Shown here piece by piece: positions 10,415 to 18,503 of a stretch of 64,000 nucleotides of DNA (the first letter of the stretch is position 1; the number at the start of each line of letters is the position of its first letter). The notes below the pieces were generated by a model, which saw only the letters and a list, made by a program, of their open reading frames with translations, made no database searches and was not told the DNA's origin. The stretch is from Candidatus Amarobacter glycogenicus. Lineage in GTDB: Bacteria; Chloroflexota; Dehalococcoidia; Tepidiformales; Tepidiformaceae. The translations under genes were made by a program, and so were the position numbers. Location: contig JADJZF010000004.1 in the NCBI GenBank assembly GCA_016719395.1, forward strand, positions 124,001-188,000, read 5' to 3'.

Positions 10415-10493
10415 GGCCGCGAGTATACCCCGCGCCTGTGAATTCCGCCGTCCCCGGCGTACAGTCCCCTCACCAACCACTGGAGTCCCCGCC

Positions 10494-11295
10494 ATGCCCT
10501 TCGCCCAGGTGAACGACGCCCGGATGTTCTACACCGACGAGGGCGAAGGCAGCCCGGTCCTCATGGTCCACGGCTGGAGCTGCGATGGCTCCGACTGGGC
10601 CTGGCAGATCCCGGCACTCAAGGCCGCTGGTTACCGCTGCATCACGCCCGACCTCCGTGGCCACGGCCGCTCTTCCGTCCCCGCAGGCGGCTACACCCCC
10701 CGCCAGTACGCTGCCGACCTTGCCGGCCTCATCGGCCAGCTTGGATGCGGCCCCGTCGTCGCCATCGGGCATTCCATGGGCGGAGCCACTGTCGTCGCCC
10801 TCGCCGTCGAACACCCGGAGGTCGTCCGGGCCGTCGTCCCGGTCGATTCCGCCTACGGCTTCGAAAGTGAAACCGCCGTCACCCTCCCCAGATGACCAGG
10901 CCTTCCGCGGCCCGGGGCCACGACGTGGCCCTCCAGTTCGCCAGTGCCGCCTTCTACGGCCCCGCGACCCCTGCCCACCTCCCTCCGCTCCATGCCCGGC
11001 GCATCGCCGCCTTCGATCAAGAAGTCATGGCAGCCGCGCTCGAGGGCCTCATCCTTCCCCCGGATCAGTTCGGCGAAAAGCCCCGCTCAAGCGTACCTTC
11101 GCCGCGTCGCCGCCCGGCCCTCGCCTTCGCGCCGCCAGGAACGACCCTGCAAGCATGGCCGCCTGGGAGCGCGCCCAGTTCCAGCACCCGGAGTCGAAGG
11201 CAATCGGCTGGGAGGGCACCGGCCACTGGCTCCACCAGGAGCGCCCCGGCGAATTCAACAGCCTGCTCATCGCCTGGCTCGCTTCCCTCGATTGA
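10494..11295 (+). CDS. Alpha/beta hydrolase, frameshifted
   Basis: ATG 10494 (MPFAQVNDARMFYTDEGEG). Oxyanion region HGWSCDGSDW, PDLRGHGRS, serine nucleophile elbow GHSMGG, and C-terminal GTGHWLHQERPGEFNSLL with the catalytic His. The family reading is lost between about 10890 and 11150, where frame changes scatter it, and is recovered before stop 11295. Probably an esterase or related hydrolase; the substrate cannot be told. Divergent from the PhaE-like gene with 79 bases between starts. Confidence 0.7.
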
Positions 11296-11347
11296 TCCGC
11301 GCCCCGGGCCGCTTCCCTGTGGTGTGAACTGTCGCCCAGCCCAGGCC

Positions 11348-12247
11348 CTACTCTTCCCCGCCTAGCAGCTTCCGCAGTGCCTCGCGCGGGGGGCCTATCT
11401 CGTCTTTGAACTGCCGGTAGAACATGAAACCGAGCACGCCCATCGCCAGCACGATCAATCCACCGGTCACCAGCAACGCCGCCAGGCTCTTTCCGAACGA
11501 ATCCCCGAAACCCACGACAACCGTCGTCGGGACGATCGAGCCGAGCGCTACCAGCGTGATGAACTGCTTGAACCCCATCTTCGTCAGCCCCGCCGCATAC
11601 GCCGCGAAGTCGAACGAGACCGGCATCATCCGCCACCAGAAAACCAGCTGCGGCCCCATCTGCAGCGCCAGGCGGTCTACCCGGTCCCGCGCCCTCATGC
11701 CCGATCAGCCTCGGGATGAACCGCCGCCCAAATTTCCGCGATACCCAGAAAATGATCATCGAACCGATGAGCTGGCCGATCACCGAGTACACCACCCCGA
11801 GCACCGTACCCCGCGATCCCCGCCGCGATCGCGAACGGCAGGTTCCGGGATCGGCGCGATCACCATCGCCACCGCCAGCACCGTGATCAGCAGGATCGGC
11901 CCCCACGCGCCGAGGTCGCGGATCCATTCGCGCACGTCCTCCACGTCCAGGTCGCCTGTCACGAACTCGAGCAGGATGAGCACTGTCGCCCCAGCCAGTG
12001 CCAGCAGGCTGATCAACCGCCGTCGTACCTTCGGGTTCGCCAGCAGCGGCTGTTCCACCGCTCTCGGAGCGCGCGGCGCTTCCACCGCGCCCGACCTGAA
12101 GAGGTCGCCCAGTTCTCCCCAGACGAGGTAGGCGGTGATCACCGCCAGTCCCCCGGCGACCGACTTCGAGTGAAACAGGGCGTAGGTGCCCGCGCCCGCC
12201 GCCAACCCCGCCGCCAGGGCGGCCACCATGATGACTTTTTCTCGCAT
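11348..12247 (-). CDS. VTT-domain (TVP38/TMEM64, DedA-like) membrane protein, frameshifted
   Basis: ATG 12247 (MREKVIMVAALAAGLAAG) gives two N-terminal membrane helices. A soluble stretch and further helices follow (VYSVIGQLIGSMIIFWVSRKFGRRF, then VFWWRMMPVSFDFAAYAAGL, FKQFITLVALGSIVPTTVVV, LIVLAMGVLGFMFY). The SRKFGRRF and R-x-P-x-x-x-x-N/D-like MMPVSFD blocks are characteristic of the VTT family, whose members act in lipid scrambling or transport. Frame changes near 11850 and 11700. Single gene, convergent with the hydrolase before it. Confidence 0.75.
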
Positions 12248-12344
12248 GCGAAGCCCAATGCTACGGCCGCGCTTCCTTCCCCGGAAGGATTCCCTCCACC
12301 GCCGCTGTAACACGCCCGAAACCGGTCTCAGTCAAAGTGCGCCC

Positions 12345-12873
12345 ATGGCCCAACTCGAACTCAGCGTCCGGCCCGCCACTGGGGCCGATCTCCGAAGCCA
12401 TCAACAGCATCCATGGCCCCGAAGTCCTCCACGGCACCGCCACCTGGGACACCGAACCATGGACCCTGGACCAGCGCCGTGAATGGTTCTCCCACCACGA
12501 TGCGATGAACCCCGTCCTCGTTGCCGAACACCAGGGAGAGGTCGTCGGCTTCGCGTACGTCACCCTCGTCAGCCAGAAGACCGGCTGGCGCTTCACCCGC
12601 GAAGACACCATCTACATCGATGAACGGTTCCGCGGCCAGGGTGTCGGCGACCTGCTCCTCGGCGCCCTCCTTGCCCCTCCTGCGGGAGCTCGGTGTCCGC
12701 CTCGTCATCGCCTCCGTCACCTCAACCAACACCGCCAGCATCCGCCTCCACGCCAAATACGGCTTCGAAGTGATGGGCGAGATGAAGAATGCCGGCTACA
12801 AGTTCGGCCAGTGGCTCAACACCACCTACATGCAGGTTGACCTCGGCGAGCCCTCCCCGGCAAACCCACCTGG
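12345..12873 (+). CDS. GNAT family N-acetyltransferase (phosphinothricin acetyltransferase-like), frameshifted
   Basis: ATG 12345 (MAQLELSVRPATGADL). It continues after a frame change near 12392 with GTATWDTEPWTLDQRREWF, VVGFAYVTL, the acetyl-CoA site region RFRGQGVGDLLLGALL, and after another change near 12680 with LRELGVRLVIASVTSTNTAS and LHAKYGFEVMGEMKNAGYKF. This order matches PAT/Bar-like acetyltransferases. The end is uncertain; a stop in one frame at about 12873 gives a normal length. It converges on the epoxide hydrolase gene. Confidence 0.7.
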
Positions 12874-12891
12874 TGAGCCGGGACGAGCGCC

Positions 12892-13830
12892 CTACCCCAG
12901 GAAGTCCAACAACAGTGCGTTTACCTCTGCCGGCCGCTCCTGTTGTGTCCAGTGCGCGCAATCCTCGATGTGCTCCATCCGGATCCCGGGGATGAGCATC
13001 GGCATCGCCGCCGCCATCTCCGGCTTCAGGATCGTGTCCTTCCCGGCGGTCACCATCATCGACCTGATGTTCAGCTGCGGCCCCTTTGGTGCGCCCGCCT
13101 CATCCGCGTTCCTGTCCGCTGCCCGGTACCAGTTCAACCCGCCGCGGAACCCCGTCCGCGAGTACTCCTTCACGTACTCCGCCAGCTCTTCATCGGTGAG
13201 GAACGTGTCCGTGTTCGTGATCCTCGCAACAACGCCGCTCCCGTCCCCGCCCACCGTCATGAACGTCGTGAAGTCCGCCGCCCGCGTGTAGGGGAGGAAG
13301 ATCTTCTTGAAGGTCGTCGCCACGTCGGCTTCGAGCTCCGCTTCCGCGACGCCGGGCGCGAGGAAGTAGCGCATGTAGAACGTCCGGTCGGTCTGTCCGT
13401 GGAAGTCCCGGAGCGACTCGGTCGGGCGCGCGTTCGAAGGTGGCCCATACGGCGTGTTCAGCCCCACGAGCGCCGTCACCCGCTCCGGGTAGCGCAAACC
13501 CATTTGCCAGATGACCGCGCCGCCCCAGTCGTGCCCGACGAAGGCGGCCTGCTCGATCCCCAGCGCATCCAGCAGTCCCGCCATGTCGGCGCAGAGCGTC
13601 TTCATCGTGTACTCCGCCGGGTCCGCAGGCGCATCGGTCCCACCGTACCCGCGCATATCCGGGGCGATCGCCCGGAATCCCGCGTCCGCCAGCGCATGCA
13701 CCTGGTGCCGCCACGAATACCAGAGCTCCGGCCAGCCGTGGCAGAACACCACCGCCGGCCCGCTTCCCGCCTCCGCCACGTGCATCCTGATCCCGTTTGT
13801 CTCGATCGTGTGATGTCGAATGTCGGCCAA
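12892..13830 (-). CDS. Epoxide hydrolase-like alpha/beta hydrolase
   Basis: Intact 312-residue frame. I place the start at TTG 13830 (LADIRHHTIETNGIRMHVAE) because GGGAGG lies 7 bases before it; longer in-frame starts lack homology. HGWPELWYSWRHQ (oxyanion HGxP), nucleophile Asp in GHDWGGAVIW, cap-domain tyrosines (FYMRYFLAPGVAEAELEAD, GGLNWYRAADRN), and C-terminal ECAHWTQQERP-like block (read as DCAHWTQQERP) with catalytic His. Typical of soluble epoxide hydrolases. A clear paralog lies at 39040-39996. Confidence 0.85.
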   Translation of the reverse strand: MADIRHHTIETNGIRMHVAEAGSGPAVVFCHGWPELWYSWRHQVHALADAGFRAIAPDMRGYGGTDAPADPAEYTMKTLCADMAGLLDALGIEQAAFVGHDWGGAVIWQMGLRYPERVTALVGLNTPYGPPSNARPTESLRDFHGQTDRTFYMRYFLAPGVAEAELEADVATTFKKIFLPYTRAADFTTFMTVGGDGSGVVARITNTDTFLTDEELAEYVKEYSRTGFRGGLNWYRAADRNADEAGAPKGPQLNIRSMMVTAGKDTILKPEMAAAMPMLIPGIRMEHIEDCAHWTQQERPAEVNALLLDFLG

Positions 13831-13995
13831 GTCGCGGCCTCCCTCGCCAGGTTGGCGGCTATTGTACGATCCCGGTTCTCGCCGCTTCCGGCCCCTGGAG
13901 ACCCCGCCGCCCTTCGCCGGTTGCGACAGCACTGCCGCTCTCTCAAGCTTGGAAGAAGCGCTGGGGCACGCCCGGCCGGGAGGATCAGCGAACCG

Positions 13996-14463
13996 ATGGT
14001 GTACAACCCGGAGACCTCGATCTGCTCGAGTAACACTCCTCGGCGTGCTCTCGGTCGGGCTTCCGCCTTCGAAGGCTGCCGGCAGCGACACCTTCCGCGT
14101 CGACCACGTCACCGCCGTCATTGCCGCCATGCAGGAGACGGGCGACGCAGGCGCCTACCTGGCCGCGTCATCCCCGGGTTTCGAAGCCGCCTTCGCGCCG
14201 CCATCGCCGGCCTCGAAGAGAAGGGCCTCGTAACCATGCCCGTCGCCGGCATGCCGGCGGCCGCCGGAGGCTACGAAGCCGGCCTCCTCCTCGACCTCGT
14301 CGAACCGGATGAACAACCGGCCGTCCTCGACCGCTACCTCTCGCAGCTCTGCATGGAAGTCCTCTTCAACATCCGGCAGGTCTACCCCTTCCTCATGGAG
14401 CGCTACTCCGCCAGCGGCGAAGTCTGGCGCCGCCTCCGCGAAGCCGGTTACGCCCGCGACTGA
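13996..14463 (+). CDS. Hypothetical protein, frameshifted
   Basis: ATG 13996 (MVYNPETSICSS) follows GGGAGGATC. After a frame change near 14030 it reads TLLGVLSVGLPPSKAAGSD and FRVDHVTAVIAAMQETGDAG, and after another near 14165 it ends AAIAGLEEKGLVTMPVAGMP to WRRLREAGYARD. The C-terminal half is helical with many aromatics (SQLCMEVLFNIRQVYPFLME). I do not recognise a family. The divergent epoxide hydrolase starts 165 bases away; the stretch 13831-13995 shows no gene. Confidence 0.5.
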   Translation: MVYNPETSICSSNTPRRALGRASAFEGCRQRHLPRRPRHRRHCRHAGDGRRRRLPGRVIPGFRSRLRAAIAGLEEKGLVTMPVAGMPAAAGGYEAGLLLDLVEPDEQPAVLDRYLSQLCMEVLFNIRQVYPFLMERYSASGEVWRRLREAGYARD

Positions 14464-14534
14464 GCGCGCGCCCGGTGTCCTCAACGAATCTGCCGGCGAT
14501 GGGCACCTCGAGCAGCCCGGCCCTCGCGCAGACG

Positions 14535-14980
14535 CTACCGCTCGCTCTCCGCTGCCTCCACGATCCTCGCCAGTGCTTCCGTCATCCCCTGCGCCGCTTC
14601 AGGCGTGAGGTAATCGATGAAGTGCCGGCTGATGCCCCTGACGTGTACCGGCCCCGCTTCCCGCAGGCGCTTCTTCCCTTGCGGTGTCAGCATCACCCAC
14701 CTCCCCGCCGGTCATCGCCGTCCGGCGATCGGTTCACCAGCCCGGCCGCGTACATCCGGTCCACAAGCCGTGTCAGCCCGCTCTTGCTCAGGAGCACTGC
14801 CGCAGCCAGCTCCGTCATCCTCAATCGCCGCTCCGGAGACTCCCGGAGGTGGAGCAACACGTCGTACCACGTCAGCGGGAGCTCCCGCTCGCGTTGCAGC
14901 TCGTCTTCGAGCAGGGCGGTTACCCGCGCATGGGCGGTCAGGAACGTCCGCCACGCCGCCATTCCCACATCAGTTTCCAA
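14535..14980 (-). CDS. MarR family transcriptional regulator, one frameshift
   Basis: Winged-helix regulator from ATG 14980 (METDVGMAAWRTFLTAHARV). The block LTWYDVLLHLRESPERRLRM, recognition helix region AVLLSKSGLTRLVDRMYAAG and wing VNRSPDGDDRRG are typical of MarR. After a frame change near 14703 the C-terminus (VMLTPQGKKRLREAGPVHV to ARIVEAAESER) completes the dimerisation helices, stop at 14535-14537. Target unknown. Confidence 0.8.
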
Positions 14981-15053
14981 TTGCGCCCATCATCCGCCCA
15001 TCCCCCACTCCCGGGCAATGGCGCTTCGCCCATCGCGCGAAATTGCGGTTTTA

Positions 15054-15087
15054 CTGACACGATGCTGCCAGCAGTCCCCGCGTCGGC
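15054..15087. repeat. Left 34-bp direct repeat of small island
   Basis: Matches 16154-16187 in 33 of 34 positions (CTGACACGATGCTG, then one C/A difference, then CAGCAGTCCCCGCGTCGGC). The copies lie exactly 1100 bases apart and bracket a lower-GC gene group. Possible attachment or recombination site. Confidence 0.85.
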
Positions 15088-15153
15088 GATGGCCGCAAAC
15101 GCCGTTGCGAACTCCTGCGGCCCTTTGAACCGCTGGCCAACGGCCTTCGCCAC
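15054..15153 (-). pseudogene. Remnant of a serine/threonine protein kinase C-terminus
   Basis: The frame AKAVGQRFKGPQEFATAFAA resembles the last helices of bacterial Ser/Thr kinase domains (normally Lys-Asp-Pro-x-x-Arg-Phe ... Glu-Phe). Nothing kinase-like precedes it, since an oppositely oriented gene begins at 15234. The frame then passes through the 34-base direct repeat. I read it as a scrap left by a rearrangement. Short, so moderate confidence. Confidence 0.4.
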
Positions 15154-15203
15154 TCGGTTGAGTTGACACCTCGACCGCCCAAAGTTCGATGGCCCTTACG
15201 CGG

Positions 15204-15220
15204 GCTGGAGTATACTCAGC
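15204..15220. promoter_or_regulatory. Near-palindromic operator over a TATACT -10-like box
   Basis: GCTG-G-AGTATACT-CAGC: a 16-base symmetric site with one inserted G, centred on TATACT and 14 bases before the ATG at 15234. A TTGACA at 15163-15168 is too far to pair with this box. Possible self-regulated promoter of the island genes. Confidence 0.35.
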
Positions 15221-15233
15221 CGAGAGGCGAGGA

Positions 15234-15590
15234 ATGACTCAAGACGAATCGTCGGAAGTAGAGATCTTCTTTGAGAAGAGCCCTCAGTACCGGGTGATCC
15301 ATGCAGACGGCGCTTGGGGCGGCCTCACAGCACAGCTCGGCCTGCACCTCGCTTTCTATTCGGAGTTTCGCCAGCCACCGGAGTCCATCACCTGGGTTTG
15401 GCCAACAGCCAGCCCATCGAAAGCACGGACGGGCCGGAGAGGCAATTGTCCGGCACATCGAGGCTGAGGTTGCGTTCAACCTTCAGACGGCAGCCTCACT
15501 TCGAGATTGGCTGGACACGAAACTCAAGGAAGCGAAGCGGCCGCTAAGGAAGCTGGCATTTCGATCAATTGGCCGGAGGTGGCGTGTGAC
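15234..15590 (+). CDS. Island gene 1: hypothetical protein (DUF3467-like pattern), frameshifted
   Basis: ATG 15234 follows GAGGCGAGG. The N-terminus MTQDESSEVEIFFEKSPQYR with HADGAWGGLTAQLGLHLAFY and, after frame changes near 15400 and 15445, IVRHIEAEVAFNLQTAASLR and DWLDTKLKEA. This resembles small bacterial proteins in which a conserved beta strand is followed by a Leu-Arg-Asp-Trp-Leu helix. The end is uncertain. First of three short genes in the repeat-flanked island; function unknown. Confidence 0.5.
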
Positions 15591-15713
15591 GATCTCGCAT
15601 CCGCTGACCGTCGGTACCCCGTATCGAGGGCAGAGCCACGAAGCAACGGGTGGTCCCCGCCTATCTCGAGATGGGATTAGCATCTGGTTGCGGCAAGTAC
15701 GGCGTGAAGCGCC

Positions 15714-16008
15714 CGCGCCACTCGACATCGCATGGAGATTCCGCGAACTCGCGGACAAATGGCACGACGAGACCGACGGGCTTTCCTCTCCAAGCCAGAT
15801 CACCGGAACTCAGAGCTACTTGGATATTGTGGCTCTGGGGCGACCCGCCGTTCCGCACATACTGCGAGACCTGGAGACGCGTGGAGGATTCTGGTATCCG
15901 GCGTTACTTTCTCTAACGAGAGAGTGGCCGGTACCGGAAGATGCAAACGGCATCCCCCGGCGTATGAAGGCGGCATGGCTCGCTTGGGGCCGTCAGCACG
16001 GGCGTGAC
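15714..16008 (+). CDS. Island gene 2: hypothetical protein
   Basis: Open reading with APLDIAWRFRELADKWHDET, GLSSPSQITGTQSYLDIVAL, GRPAVPHILRDLETRGGFWY and REWPVPEDANGIPRRMKAAW, followed by LAWGRQHG. It belongs to a family of roughly 100-residue proteins I have seen beside other small island genes, in which a conserved FxxLxxxW and a C-terminal WLxWGRxHG stand out. Function unknown. The start and exact stop are unclear because no good start codon precedes the conserved part and a frame change near 16000 seems to hide the stop. Confidence 0.5.
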
Positions 16009-16015
16009 GTAAGTC

Positions 16016-16168
16016 ATGCCGCTACGGCCTCTAATCGAAGCCAGATACGTCCGCCCCGACTCGGTCGATGACTATTCCGTGACCAGTCCTTCAACCGACG
16101 ACTACAACTGCATCGCGTGGGCAGCTGGGCGAGCGATGTTTGGGCTTGGCCAGCTGACACGATGCTGA
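16016..16168 (+). pseudogene. Island gene 3: truncated YNCIAWAAG-motif protein
   Basis: ATG 16016 gives MPLRPLIEARYVRPDSVDDY then STDDYNCIAWAAGRAM and a stop 50 codons in. The motif YNCIAWAAG is the hallmark of a hypothetical-protein family whose members are normally two to three times longer. The reading ends inside the right 34-base direct repeat, so the recombination that made the repeat boundary has apparently cut this gene. Confidence 0.5.
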
Positions 16169-16187
16169 CAGCAGTCCCCGCGTCGGC
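16154..16187. repeat. Right 34-bp direct repeat of small island
   Basis: Second copy of the 34-base sequence at 15054-15087, one mismatch. It truncates the YNCIAWAAG gene and is followed 79 bases later by the start of an ABC transporter ATPase. Confidence 0.85.
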
Positions 16188-16266
16188 ACCTCCCCGCGAC
16201 CTGTCGCGATGCCCGCCCATGCCCCCATACTCTCTTCCCCGCGCCTCTTCGCGCCCTGGAGCGTCC

Positions 16267-17250
16267 ATGTCCGCCGTTGCCGCAAACGGTCTCGTCAAGC
16301 ACTTCTCGCCCGATATCCGCGCCGTCGATGGCATCGACCTCGACATCCCCGAGGGACAGGTCTTCGGCTTCCTCGGCCAGAACGGCTCCGGGAAGACCAC
16401 CACCGTCCGCATGCTCACCACCCTCCTGAGGCCGACCGCCGGTACCGCCCGCGTCGGCGGCATCGATGTCCTCGCCGACCCCGACCGCGTCCGGAAGCTC
16501 GTCGGCGTCGCCCTCCAGGAAGTCGGCCTGGATGACCTCCAGACGGGCCGCGAGCAACTCTCCCTCCAGTCCCGCCTCTTCGGCATCTCGTCTGGCGAGA
16601 CCCGCCGCCGCGTCGATCACCTTCTTGAAATCGTCAGCCTCACCGATGCCGCCGACCGCCCCGTGAAGGGCTACTCCGGCGGCATGAAACGGCGACTGGA
16701 CCTCGCCTGCGCCCTCGTCCATGAGCCCCGAATCATCTTCCTCGATGAACCAACCACCGGCCTCGACCCCGTCACGCGCGACCAGGTCTGGCGCTACGTC
16801 GAGGAGCTCAACCGCGACGGCGTCACCTTCTTCCTTACCACCCAGTACCTGGAGGAAGCCGACCGCCTCTGCCACGACATCGCCATCATGGATCGCGGCA
16901 AGATCGTCGCGAAGGGGTCGCCCGCCGAACTGAAGTCATCTATCGGCACCGACGCCATCACCGTCTTGTTCGCCAGCGACGATGACGCCCAACGGGCCGA
17001 CTCTCGCATCCGCCAGCTCCCCGGGATCGACTCCACCGCACTCGCCGGGAGGGAGGTCGTCGCCTACCTCCGCAACGGAGCCTCGGCCGTCGCCGGCATC
17101 GTCCTCGCCCTCAACGATGCCGGGCTCACCGTCAGCGAACTCCGGCTCGCCCAGGCCACCCTCGACGATGTCTTCCTGCGCGCAACCGGCCACCACCTCG
17201 AAGTCGACAAGCGTGTCGAAGTGGCGGCCGTCGCCGGAGGTGCGGCGTGA
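16267..17250 (+). CDS. Drug-exporter-type ABC transporter ATP-binding protein (DrrA-like)
   Basis: Energises export by the permease that follows. Intact, 327 residues from ATG 16267 (MSAVAANGLVKHFSPDIRAV). Walker A GFLGQNGSGKTTT, Q-loop LQEVGLDD, signature YSGGMKRRLDLACAL, Walker B IIFLDEPTTGLDP, H-loop TTQYLEEADRL. The C-terminal domain ends with ATLDDVFLRATGH as in DrrA-type proteins. It overlaps the permease start by 4 bases (GTGA), so the two are translationally coupled. Confidence 0.9.
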   Translation: MSAVAANGLVKHFSPDIRAVDGIDLDIPEGQVFGFLGQNGSGKTTTVRMLTTLLRPTAGTARVGGIDVLADPDRVRKLVGVALQEVGLDDLQTGREQLSLQSRLFGISSGETRRRVDHLLEIVSLTDAADRPVKGYSGGMKRRLDLACALVHEPRIIFLDEPTTGLDPVTRDQVWRYVEELNRDGVTFFLTTQYLEEADRLCHDIAIMDRGKIVAKGSPAELKSSIGTDAITVLFASDDDAQRADSRIRQLPGIDSTALAGREVVAYLRNGASAVAGIVLALNDAGLTVSELRLAQATLDDVFLRATGHHLEVDKRVEVAAVAGGAA

Positions 17251-18011
17251 CCCGCTTCATCACCACCACCTGGCTCCTGATGGCCCGTGCCCTCCGCGAA
17301 GCCCGCCGACAGCCCGCGAACGACCTGGGCAACGCCTTCATCCCGCTCTTCTTCTACGCCGTCACCGTCGGCGCAGTTGGCGGAGTCGCACGCGAGGCCT
17401 TCGGCGTCGATGACTACAAGGGCTTCCAGCTGCCCGTCGCCCTGCTCCAGGGCGCAGCCGGCATCGCCGGCGGCGCCGGCCTGGCACTCACCCAGGACAT
17501 CCAGTCCGGCTACTTCGAAAAGCTCATGCTCACTTCGACTCCCCGCTTCGCCATCGTCCTCGGCCGCATGCTCGCCGATGCCGTCAAGGCATTCGGTCTC
17601 TCCATCCTGATTATCGCCATGGCCCTCGCCGTCGGTTCCGGGTTCGAAACAGGCCCCGTGGGGATGCTCGTCCTCCTCGTCGGGACCGCTGCCTTCGCCC
17701 TCGCCTACTCCGGCATCGGCGTCGCCATCGCCCTCAAGACCGGCAGCCCCCAGGCCGCCCAGGCGGGATTCCTCATCTTCTTCCCGCTGCTCTTCCTGGC
17801 GCCCACTTTCGCGCCGATCGAAGTCTTCGCCACCTGGCTCGAAGTGATCGCGCGGGCGAATCCGGTTACCTACCTCATCGAAGGCCAGCGCTCGCTCATC
17901 ACTGCCGGATGGGAACCCGCCGCACTGGCGAAGGGTGCAGCCGCGATCGCGGGCATCGCGGCGCTCACCTTCACCCTCACGGGGCTGGCCCTTCGCGGCC
18001 GTTCCCGCTGA
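17247..18011 (+). CDS. ABC-2 type transporter permease (DrrB-like)
   Basis: Intact 254-residue membrane partner of the DrrA-like ATPase, GTG start within its stop. Six hydrophobic segments, with the family block SGYFEKLMLTSTPRFAIVLG after the second, and a late ARANPVTYLIEGQRSL loop typical of DrrB/ABC-2 proteins. Likely exports a lipid, drug or glycoconjugate; the substrate cannot be deduced. Frames here are clean, unlike the region left of 16 kb. Confidence 0.88.
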   Translation: MTRFITTTWLLMARALREARRQPANDLGNAFIPLFFYAVTVGAVGGVAREAFGVDDYKGFQLPVALLQGAAGIAGGAGLALTQDIQSGYFEKLMLTSTPRFAIVLGRMLADAVKAFGLSILIIAMALAVGSGFETGPVGMLVLLVGTAAFALAYSGIGVAIALKTGSPQAAQAGFLIFFPLLFLAPTFAPIEVFATWLEVIARANPVTYLIEGQRSLITAGWEPAALAKGAAAIAGIAALTFTLTGLALRGRSR

Positions 18012-18012
18012 G

Positions 18013-18435
18013 TCAGGGCTCAGGGACGAATCGCTCGCCCGTGCCCCGGTAGCGAAACTGCCGCCCATCCGCGGTCGTCAGCGTCGCCAGCCAGCCGGGC
18101 ACCATCGCCTGGCTGCACACTTCGCCCGCCTGCTGCAGCCCCAGGCAGCCATTCGGCCAGGTCTGTTCGGCGAACTCCACGCTGGAGATTGCCGCCGGGT
18201 CGACTCCTCGGCGTGCGGCCAGGTCTGCCCGGAGGGCGGCCCCCACCCCCGCCGGCGCAGGGCTCTCCCCGGTGCTCAACGGCGGTGGTGGTGTCGCTTC
18301 GCGAATCACCGCAGCGGAGCCTCGACCGTCCCCGGGCTCTGGTTCCCGCCCCGGGCCACACCCCGCCAGCGCGACCGCCACCGCCACGCTCAACCCAACG
18401 GCAAGCCATCGGCACACAACGCCCAGACGCCGCAC
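18013..18435 (-). CDS. Small lipoprotein
   Basis: 140 residues from ATG 18435. Signal peptide MRRLGVVCRWLAVGLSVAVA ending in the lipobox ALAGC, then a Pro/Gly-rich linker and a globular C-terminus (VEFAEQTWPNGCLGLQQAGE, VCSQAMVPGWLATLTTADGR). The pattern WPxGCLGL ... C ... VPGW recurs in secreted Chloroflexota proteins of unknown role; the two Cys may form a disulphide. Convergent with the DrrB-like gene. Confidence 0.75.
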   Translation of the reverse strand: MRRLGVVCRWLAVGLSVAVAVALAGCGPGREPEPGDGRGSAAVIREATPPPPLSTGESPAPAGVGAALRADLAARRGVDPAAISSVEFAEQTWPNGCLGLQQAGEVCSQAMVPGWLATLTTADGRQFRYRGTGERFVPEP

Positions 18436-18447
18436 CGGTGATCAAAG

Positions 18448-18486
18448 TTCCTCTTTCCTCTTTCCTCTTTCCTCTTTCCTCTTTCC
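18448..18486. repeat. Heptanucleotide repeat CTCTTTC, about 5.5 copies
   Basis: Simple tandem repeat between the divergent lipoprotein gene (start 18435) and the nuclease gene (start 18504). Length change here would alter promoter spacing of both genes, so slipped-strand variation is conceivable. Confidence 0.85.
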
Positions 18487-18503
18487 CCCTACAGTTCGCA
18501 CAA

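Noticed and set aside
9307..10441. Long open frames through the 9.5-kb repeat array
   Set aside because: They translate the tandem repeat (EARQSCLACR-type repeats) and oppose the PhaE-like gene; no start signal or family.
15301..16071. Single 256-residue protein spanning the island genes 1 and 2
   Set aside because: It merges two distinct families through a frame that misses the true start of gene 1; better explained by two genes with indels.
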